Origin: Eleginops maclovinus
Taxonomy: Eukaryota > Chordata > Actinopteri > Perciformes > Eleginopidae
Length of the DNA: 64,000 nt
Assembly: GCF_036324505.1 (NCBI RefSeq)
Contig: NC_086368.1
Location: 496,001-560,000, forward strand
Direction of reading: 5' to 3'
The notes below the pieces were generated by a model. It was not told the origin of the DNA. It searched no databases and worked only from the letters and a program-made list of their open reading frames with translations. A program made the translations under genes and the position numbers. Each line of letters begins with the position of its first letter. Position 1 is the first letter of the stretch. Below, one piece after another: positions 55,717-64,000 of the stretch.

Positions 55717-57490
55717 CTAATCACCGTCAGACGAGCGCCTGTGCTCCGGATCCCCATCCCTGCCCATTGCTGCAGCCTGCATCATCGGTAGGGAGACGAT
55801 GAAGTCCTCGGCATGTTCCAGGGACTGAAACGTCTTAACTTGCCCAGCATCCTTGACTTTCAGTTGTAACGGGGTAAAGGATGAAAAACTCCACACCTTT
55901 GGCCCGGGCTGTATCCATGGCTCGGGAGAAAGCCTGAGGACGTTTAACAGTGTAGCTGCTGTAGTCAGGGGAAAAGCGAATCCTCTGTCCATCAATTGTG
56001 AGCGGGGCTTTCTTTGCGGCACGGAGGATGTCTTGGCGGGTGGTATAACGGAGATGGTTGAAAATCAAAGTGCGGGTGACGCCCTCCTGCTTTCTCCTGT
56101 TGTCGCTGTAGATACGATGAGCTCGCATTAAGTCGCCCTGTAGATTACCTAGGGAGGGGAACCACTTCGGAAGCGAGTGTGTCAGAAATTGGATAGCGTT
56201 AGACCCTTCAAGTCCTTCTGTTAGCCCAGTTATACGGACGTTACATCTTCTGCTCCGGTCCTCCATGTCCGCTAGCTTAAGATGCATCAATTCCAGCGTA
56301 GCCTCGTGGGTGGCTAGGATGTCAGAATTGTTCACCAACAGGGGCGTCTCTGCATTAGGGGCCGGTGGGGCCGGGCCCCACCACTAGTGGCCGCTGTGGC
56401 GCAGTTCACGACATGATCAATAATTCGATTTCCACTAACAACAAGTAATATATATGTATTTTATTCGTAACTAACATTATTGCGTGTTTATTACATGATA
56501 TGACATAATATGACAATGGTAGCGCTGTAACTGTCTGGTACATTCCAAATCGCTTCCTGTACGTGTTGAGTAATGGTCACGCTTCTCCTAGCAGTCTTCC
56601 TCAACGGGCATGGGGCTGGCCCCTCAGCCCGTTTAACCAGGTTAGCAGTCAAAAACACAGTGCGCTTGCTCAACGCGATTTCAATGATGAGCGGTGGGGC
56701 ACAACTGTTTTGGCCCCATAGCCAATGAAAAATAATAGAAGGACATACGTCACACATTACCATCCACCGTTGAAGCAGAATTCTGTACAGTTAGACCAAT
56801 CAGAGTTATTTGTTTGATGCATTTTTATTTTATTTTTTTTTTAGGCTGAGTGGGCTTTTTGCTAGTGGCTGCTGTTAGCCTAACTTAGTTAATGTTAGCT
56901 GCGCTCCACTGGCACCTAGCCGTTCCCATTCCCATTGAGCTTGAAGACGACGGAGGAGTTTTTCTGCCAGGTGCTAGGCCCACCGGAGAACCGGGAGCTG
57001 CCACTACCTCACCAGTCTCTGCTAGTGCGGCTGAACCGGTAATAATAAAGTAGGCCTATATGGGGACTTGTATTCAGGGGTGCGTTTCCCGAAAGAGTCG
57101 TTGAACAACTACCATTGTTACATGATAGAGAGACTATCATTTTGAACGCTCTCTCTCCACAGTTACGACAGTAGTTGCTCAACGACGCTTTCGGGAAATG
57201 CAGTCCTGGCCCGCTGTGGCATGGTGGCATGGAGTTCAACTTCTGAATTGTGGGATTTGCTTACTGTATTGTACTATAGGCTACTACACCTGGCTTATGT
57301 GATCTCTCTTAGTTAGCAGGTTAGCAGGTAGGTGCACTTTACACGACTCACTTACAGCGAATATATGTGTACTACTTCAACAGCCCCCCGCGTGCGCAAC
57401 CGGGCCCCACCAGTCTTTTCGTGCCAGAGACGCCACTGTTCACCACATCACAACGTATCTTGCCCATCTCCGCCTCCAGTTGATCACGTG
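55717..57490 (-). pseudogene. L1-like ORF1, split by hAT element
   Basis: From about 57490 to 57447 the coding runs up to CDVV. After the hAT it continues as NNSDILATHEATLELMHLKL, then RSRRCNVRITGLTEGLEG (RRM-like start) and LRYTTRQDILRAAKKAPL (C-terminal domain). A frameshift near 55870 moves it to the frame ending at 55717. A coiled-coil-like segment precedes RSRRCN, as in L1 ORF1p. Confidence 0.78.
56339..57438. mobile_element. hAT-type non-autonomous element in L1-like ORF1
   Basis: Starts CAGGGGCGTCTCTGCATTAG and ends GTGCCAGAGACGCCACTG (inverted). 8-bp flanks TTCACCAA and TTCACCAC match 7 of 8. No transposase ORF recognised. Confidence 0.85.
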
Positions 57491-59380
57491 ACTCAACTCA
57501 TCAAAATTTAAAATAAATAAAAAGCTCCATCTGCGCGCTGCATGTGCTATGATGCATCAGCCGGAAACCCCCTCAGACTTCATTCAAGCTGTGCCTGGTC
57601 ATAGGTTACTTCTTTCAGACAGGAAATCCAAAGTGTGGGATCCTTCTGAGCGAGTAAACAACCCCACAAGATGACATGCAAACTCTACTGGAAAAAAGCT
57701 GCCTCTGTATCCATGCAATCGGCGCAGCTTCCTGAATGCAAGCATCATAACAAAACAGGGAGCTTTATTATCCTTGACAACGTGTGTTCCTTCCTCAGAC
57801 TCAGAGGAAAACAGCAGCAGTGAGTCAGGCAGTAACCTAGCTTTGTATCAACATATATAGACCGATAATATATCGTTCTGAGTTCAGAAAACTATCAATT
57901 CAAGCTTTCTTTTCATGATGAGGGCTTGATGTGCGCAAGGATTTTTGCCGACGAGCATATCGCTGTATCCATTTCCTGTGTAGTATTTATTGGGTATTCA
58001 GATATGGAATTATAGAAACTAGAACTAAATGCTCCGCGTGTGTGTTTGCTGCTTGTTCCGACACACATTAAGAATCCTTACTGGAGCTTCTGCTGTTTGT
58101 ACCGCTGTTGGGCGGACAACTTCATGATTACGTGTACTTTTAGACAACACAACAGTGGATAATGTGTATCACCTTGACATTTATTGAAGGTAAATACTAA
58201 TACTGTAGTAGACTACGGCTTGATCCGCGAATGTATTGTCTTACTTGTTTTTGTTCTCTCTCAGCAAGGGCTACTAAATAAAAAAATAACGACTCAAAAA
58301 GCACGGCAGAAAGATTATATTGATTAAAAGGTTTCAAGTCCCCATTTAGACATGCTGTTATAATAACGTTCTTTATCATCCTTTGAAACTGAAAGCATTT
58401 TGGGAGAAAGAAAATAAATCATTATGATTTTTTTTAAATAAATTATAATATATCATATACGTGGGACGATTAGTCGAATAATTGCCTGAATTGACGACTA
58501 TTAGTCGAAGAGAAACAACTTTAGTCGAGGGCAGCACTAGATCGAACCCTGGAGCGTTTACCCCCTTGGTGCGGTTCGTTTGGGTTGGTGTGAATGCAGT
58601 CCGAGGCCTCTGATGTGAACTTAACAACCAGACTCTGGTCCGCTTAAAGAGGTGGTCTTGGGCCGTTTGCTAGTGAACTCAGGAGAGGTTCATTGCTGGT
58701 GTTAATGCAGTCTTCAAAATCTTTATTGAAAGAATGATGCACAATGGATTTAACCAGAGTGATGAGTGAACAGTGTTGTGTAGAAGTAAAAATCTCCATC
58801 AACAATACATAAAATCATCTGATCAGAGCCGCCTGTCATCGGGGAAACTTCCTCTTTAATGCAAGACGTCTGTCATTATATGTGTTATAATGTTTTTTAA
58901 CGTGTTTTGTCTTAATTCTATAATAATATGCGCCATCTGCTTGAATCTGTGGATATGCTCTCCAGATTAACAGCAGCATGAATAACCTGCCGATGCTCCA
59001 TGGTGGAGGCTACGGTACAAATTACCGGGATTTGTGTTTTTACCCGCTTAATATCTGACCAATTGTTGAACAGCATTTCCATGCACATGACTTTTGTTCA
59101 CAGTTTATAGTCTCTTTGAGGTTTGCTAGTGTGAACACAAACCAAACCTTTTGAAAAATGAAACATGAGTCTGGTGCGCACAAGACAACCGGACAATGAG
59201 GTGTGAATGCGAGCTGAGACACAAAAAGCTGAATATTAAATGATAAACCAAAAATACGAGTCATATGGCATATGGCGTTTGCTATTGATTCTTCATAAAT
59301 CCATGGTGAATTAATATTAAAAGAGTAATTATCCTCTTTTCAGCTCTGAATAACTGTGATCGTCGGTCAAATTTAATAAG
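57491..59380. other. Repeat-like non-coding stretch
   Basis: At about 58462-58539 there is a terminus ATTAGTCGAATAATTGCCTG...TTTAGTCGAGGGCAGCACTA, typical of a fish hAT group, but its partner end was not found. 58555-59220 resembles a MITE with GTGTGAA-rich ends. No gene seen. Confidence 0.4.
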
Positions 59381-60813
59381 CACTACTTTCTTCGATGTAC
59401 TGCGTAGAAGATGCACTAGCAGCAGACCCGATAGCCTTCACCTTCTCTGCCTCCTCTGCTCCCTCGCTTGTGACCTGCATTCCCACAGTTTTCTTGCGAA
59501 TCCAACGCAGATTCCTTCCCAAGCTTCCATCACCTGCCATGCTCGGGCCGTCCTGTTGCACCCGTCAATCCAACAAGTCTGTGGCTAGCGACCATTGACT
59601 CCATGCTTACAATAGAAGGCTGGTATGATACAATATACTCAATGTTGCTGTATCATGCTGCAACTTCACCCTTCCACCTTGCATTATCTGACTATTACAT
59701 CCCGTCCATCTGGTCCAGCCTTCGCACGGTCACACCCCCACCGCGTAATCACAACACACAGCATGTGTACTCCACCTGCCTCCGAACACCGGTCAAAGCA
59801 AAGCAGCCCACACAGCAACAATCGCTTCTGAGATATCACGGACAATACACAGATTTTTTCTGCTTAACTGCAACTTGGCAAAAAACCCTAGAATACTTCT
59901 CCCTCAATCAAAAACCTGCTGGATATACCTATGGGGAAAAACCAGCACAGATGGGCAAGGCGGCAGAATAGTGGAATTACTTCGGCAAGCAATAAAAAAA
60001 AACAGCAATATCCATCCCACCTCATCCTCAGTTGGACACCCCTGGTCTTACTGTTATTTATCCCCCGAATTCAAAACCCCACATTGTCAACCCCTCCCAT
60101 CTCTCTTCAACTTTGTTTGCCACCATCTTTGACTCTTTTCTTTCACCCCAAACACCTCCCCACTTGACCTGGTTAACACCTACAATGATGATCCTCCTGT
60201 CTATACAAAATTGACCCATACAAACCAAACCTGTCTCCTTCACCAACTCAATCTCTCCGAAACCAAGTGCCATTTACTGGAAGAACAGACTCACTGTACA
60301 CTTGGATGCCTACAAACTCCACCAACAACAATACAGAGACTCAACACATCTGGCTCCGCCCTCTACTCTTCATCATAAAAAAATATATACTTTTCTCCAT
60401 ATCACACAAATTCCTCAAGCCCATGGACTCCATCTCCAACTCCTTCACCACTTACAAATGCAACTCTTCCCTTTCATTTTCAATTGACATAATACACAAA
60501 CAACTGGCCGCCTGCTCCTCCACCACAACTAGAGTTGTTCCGATTCCGATACCATCCAGAAATGTCTCTGATACTGCCGAAAATGCTGGCATCGGTATCG
60601 GCGAGTACTGAAGTCCAGGCACCGATCCAATACCACGTAATTTATTAAAATAGGAATCTATTTACTGGTTAGCACCGTAAGCTCTGACACAGTTCTTCTT
60701 CGCCGCTCTTAAAACAGTTGCGCTGTGCTGCCATCTGCAGCCTGCTGTTTTAGAGGGGCGGAGAAGAATTGATCACCTGACAACTGTTAGAAAAGGAGCT
60801 AGCACTAGCATAT

Positions 60814-61429
60814 CATGTCAGCAGTGTGGCAATATTTCACGCTGGATGCTCCCACCAGCAAGACTGCGACATGCAACACATGCCAAGACAACATTTCGAG
60901 GGGTGGCACGAGTGTTGCTAATTTCAACACCAGCAACTTGATTAAAACACCTGAAGATGCGTCACGCTAAACAGTATGAAAGTTTACCAAAGCAAAGGGG
61001 AAAAAGAAGGACAAGCTGCAACAGCAAACTCTGGAAACAGCCTTCCAGCAAGGAGATACATTCCTGAAAGACCGCCCAAAAGCAACAAAGATAACAGATA
61101 AAATTGTGGAATTTATTGTCCTGGATGACCAACCCCTGTCTGTCGTCGAAAATGTGGGATTTCGCCGCTTAATGGAGCATTTGGAGCCAAGGTACTGTTT
61201 GCCAGGTCGTAAATATATCTCTGAAACTGCGCTACCCAAATTATACGAGCCAGTTAGGGCACACATTTCGTGTAAGCTTAAAGACGTGCATGCAATCAGC
61301 TTTACCACGGACGTGTGCCCCATGTCTTTGATAAGTTTAACGTCACACTGGGTGGACAGGGTCAACATTCATTTGTATTCATTCATGTTTTACAAAGGGT
61401 TTAACCTGAGCCAGGCCTTACCACAATGA
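60814..61429 (+). pseudogene. BED-finger hAT transposase fragment (ZBED4-like)
   Basis: Starts MSAVWQYFTLDAPTSKTATC with a BED-type Cys pair (CNTCQD). It is frameshifted near 60968, then 61106-61429 encodes EFIVLDDQPLSVVENVGFRR and ISFTTDVC, the start of the catalytic domain. The remainder is missing at the nested insertion. Confidence 0.82.
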
Positions 61430-61485
61430 TAATCATATCACAGTCATGCAGGCGTAGAATGATTTTTTGCAACATACTGGTATCG

Positions 61486-62584
61486 GTACTCGGCAGGGTG
61501 GGAATTTCACGGCGGCCATGGCCTTCATTGCCCCTCGGTCTGGCCGTGATGCCCCGAAAATAATTGTACGTCCTACGGCCACCATGGCCGTTGTGCCCTG
61601 TTACTGCTAAAATCTCGAAGTTGCTTTAAAAGTGTCAGAGCGGTGGTCTGGGCTCTGAACTGCATTAGTCCTTGTAGCTTAGATTGTTTGCACGAACCTC
61701 ACATCGCATCATTCAATCATCATTGTAGCGACTCGCTATAAGAATACAAGGAGGCCTCGTGTCTCTTTTTGTCCGTGAGTTTATTCACTTCTGAGATATG
61801 TTACTGTCGTCCGTAACCACGGCAAAACAGAGAAGAACGTTAATTATCACACACATATATACCGTTTGCTCTCTCATAGCATTCCCCCGTCTCTCTCTCT
61901 CTCTCTAGGAACCTCCCTTCCCCTCACCCAGTGGCGTTTTTATATGTACAAAACTGGTGGGGCACGAACAACTTAGATATATAAAGGCTTTTTATACCTT
62001 AATACATGGAGTAAAGAGCGCTATCACAAAGCAAAACTTAACAATAACAGTGATGCCTCAGCATGAAAACATCAGACTGTAGGAAAACACAGACACTCGT
62101 CACCGTGGTTACAATAGTAATCGACCCATCGATATATAAACTATACTTTTGCTCACCAAAGCTCCAGTAGATGGTCAACTTCTTTCATGTTCTGTTTGTA
62201 TTATTTACCGCTGGTGATGTAGTCTAAGGTCTCTCGTCGGCTCTTCATAACTACACTTTTCGCACACACACTTACAGCCAATCAGCTCTGACTTATGAGA
62301 TGACTTTCTCAGTGGGGCTGCGAGCGCTTTGCTCCCCTTGTGATTAGTTTTTTGCCGCACATATTGAATGAAAAACTACTCTATTCAATGCGCAGTGTAG
62401 TAAAAAAGTAATTTGTTTCCCATGTCATTCGTGTGTTTTTATTATCAGAAAGTTAAGTTCTTTATTTGTAAGCTCCAAATCCTAATTTTTCCCTAAATGG
62501 CCTTTGTGCCCTAAAAAAATTTGTGACACAAAAGGCCAAATGGCTTTGCCCCTAAAATGATGAAATTCCAAGCCTGGTACTCGG
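61486..62584. mobile_element. Non-autonomous hAT element nested in the ZBED4-like hAT
   Basis: An exact 8-bp duplication GTACTCGG (61486-61493 and 62577-62584) flanks inverted ends CAGGGTGGGAATTTCA and TGAAATTCCAAGCCTG. Subterminal GGCCATGGCC/TGGCCTT-type repeats occur at both ends. A CAGTGGCGTTTTTATATG terminus at about 61931 may mark a further insertion, but no partner was found. Confidence 0.9.
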
Positions 62585-63109
62585 TATCGGCCGATACCTA
62601 CAGCACAAGTATCGGAATCGGTAGGGAAAAAATGGTATCGGAACATCTCTAACCACAACTGTGCTTCAACCCAAAAACCCCCGCCGCCAAGCCCCTCACT
62701 TACATCCTTCAGAGAAATCAAAGAAAGCAATCGTTTGTCAACCTGTCCCTTTGGCCCTATCCCCACCTTCCTTTTCAGGACTGCCTCTCCCCAATCATTA
62801 GCGACATAATCAACTCCTGCCTGTCCACTCGCATCACCCCCTCTTCTCTCAAACATGCTGCTGTCCCCCTCCCCCCATACTTAAAAAAACAGGACTTGAC
62901 CCTGACAATCCATACAACTTCCGGCCTATCTCCAGACTTCCCTTTCTGTCCAAAATGGAGTGGAGCAGCTGCTGCTCAACTGAAATCTCATCTCAACTCC
63001 AAAAACCTCTACTAACCCTTCCAATCGGGTTTCCGTTCCTAACAAAGCAAAAATCACAAATGACAGACTTCTCTCAGCAGAGTCCAGTGTTTCAGCCGAC
63101 CTCAGTCAA

Positions 63110-64000
63110 TGTTCGTTTAAAATACATATTTTAATATCCCTTTTACACTCACAATAGCGGCCCTATCAGGCATATATTTATTTTATAATAAATACATGCC
63201 CACATCTCTAACATCTTTGTGTGCATGTTATGAATATGTGTGTGTAAAGCTAAGCTGTGAGGTGGGTTGTGTCCGATAAAACTCTGATGGCGTGAGTTGT
63301 AAAGTTGTAAATTGTGGTTCAAATGTAATCTACTGCTTGAATGTAGGTGTATAATATCTAATTAATTCTGTGCAAGCTGAGAATATAGGCTATTTTAAGA
63401 AGGTCCCCAACTAGCTTCCCGATCACCGTCCTAGTTCAATGTATTTATTCTGAGGATTTATCAGGCCGCCGACCGTCACACAGGAACAACACAGTGGAGC
63501 ATTTTGTTCATATAATTCATAACGGATAGGAAGATGTTTCCTTTGTTTAAATGTCTCTTTTGAAATTGATTTATTGTATATACAGTATCTGTTATTTGAT
63601 ATGGGAACAGTACAACATTTGTTAAATAATTGACTTAAATATACGTTTTTTTTCTAGTCATCAATTTCATCACACAGTATATTGTTTAATTTATTATTTC
63701 TAAATGATAAAACTTATTTTCAGATTGTTTTTATTCATTCTGCTGATTAAATTGTTTTTAAAAGTTAAACTATTTAACCCAGAACACATCGGACACAAAT
63801 CAAATCAAAGACGGGATCACATAAAAACATTAGGCCCCTGGTGCACGAGACTGTAGTTAATCTTCCCATAATGTTGAGACAAAACAAAAGCAAAACGTGT
63901 ATGTACCAGTGCCACCCAGTCCAGAGAAATTGCCTATTTAGACACTGATAAGCAGCAGAACCTTACTAGGAACCATATTTCGGTTCCCAACCTTTGCAAC
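63110..64000. other. Non-coding, no recognised feature
   Basis: AT-rich sequence without coding signal. phf2 exon 1 is not visible here either. Confidence 0.35.

Larger units (their letters stand above)
51690..57490 (-). mobile_element. L1-like LINE with two later insertions
   Basis: Minus-strand L1 layout: ORF1 at about 57490-55717, ORF2 at about 54887-52091, then a 3' AT-rich end near 51690. It is interrupted by an L2-type 3' fragment (53098-53392) and an hAT element (56339-57438). Ends are approximate. Confidence 0.78.
60522..62659 (+). mobile_element. hAT element (ZBED4-like) with decayed transposase
   Basis: An exact 8-bp duplication ACCACAAC (60522-60529 and 62652-62659) flanks inverted ends starting TAGAGTTGTTCCGATTCCGA and TAGAGATGTTCCGATACC. 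Subterminal GGTATCGG-type motifs recur at both ends. It carries a second hAT element at 61494-62576. Confidence 0.92.
59395..63100 (+). pseudogene. L2/CR1-group LINE ORF2 remnant, interrupted by hAT elements
   Basis: 59845-60170 gives endonuclease pieces (YTDFFCLTATWQ, YFSLNQKPAGYTY, and in another frame MDTPGLTVIYPPNSKP). After the insertion, 62870-63050 gives the RT start (DNPYNFRPISRLPFL, LYEPFQSGFR with changes). The order and motifs match L2/CR1 LINEs on the plus strand. Many frameshifts. The 5' limit is uncertain. Confidence 0.75.

Overview
The window is vertebrate, and almost certainly teleost fish, nuclear DNA. It has one spliced gene with long introns and GT-AG junctions. It also has typical fish repeats: RTE/Rex3-like LINEs ending in GATG tails, a Tc1 element, many hAT elements, L2-, L1- and I-like LINEs and a tRNA-derived SINE. 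No bacterial features are present. The one cellular gene is phf2 (KDM7C, a PHD finger plus Jumonji-C chromatin protein). It lies on the minus strand and is read from 35941 down to the stop at 18820. I placed 21 coding exons whose phases join without a break into 1042 codons. Residue numbers match human PHF2 with an offset of 33, so only about 33 residues (exon 1, the first half of the PHD finger) are missing. I did not find exon 1, so the DNA above 35941 is probably intron 1.

Layout. 1-18.8 kb is non-coding DNA downstream of phf2. It holds simple repeats, a 13-14-bp minisatellite, a perfect-ended hairpin, two hAT-type non-autonomous elements and AT-rich stretches that could be regulatory. In other vertebrates BARX1 lies near PHF2, so developmental enhancers are plausible here; that is inference. 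18.8-35.9 kb is phf2, whose introns carry a SINE, an RTE LINE inserted in an older LINE remnant, a piggyBac-like TTAA element, and a nest of hAT, Tc1 and hAT. 35.9-64 kb is almost wholly transposon-derived. In order it holds a 3-kb RTE LINE with a SINE in it, a decayed I-like LINE, a TTAA-flanked MITE, an hAT element with an intact 770-codon transposase, a BED-finger hAT fragment, an L1-like LINE broken by two insertions, and an L2-like LINE carrying an hAT that itself carries another hAT.

Most notable points. The JmjC iron-binding triad of this phf2 reads His249, Glu251, Asn321 (human numbering), where human PHF2 has His, Asp, Tyr and active relatives have His, Asp, His. The 770-aa hAT transposase keeps all expected catalytic residues, but its right terminal repeat seems to have lost six bases. 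Several insertions can be dated relative to each other from exact target-site duplications. I found no evidence for a wholly new biological system; the best leads are the JmjC triad and the nested transposon record.
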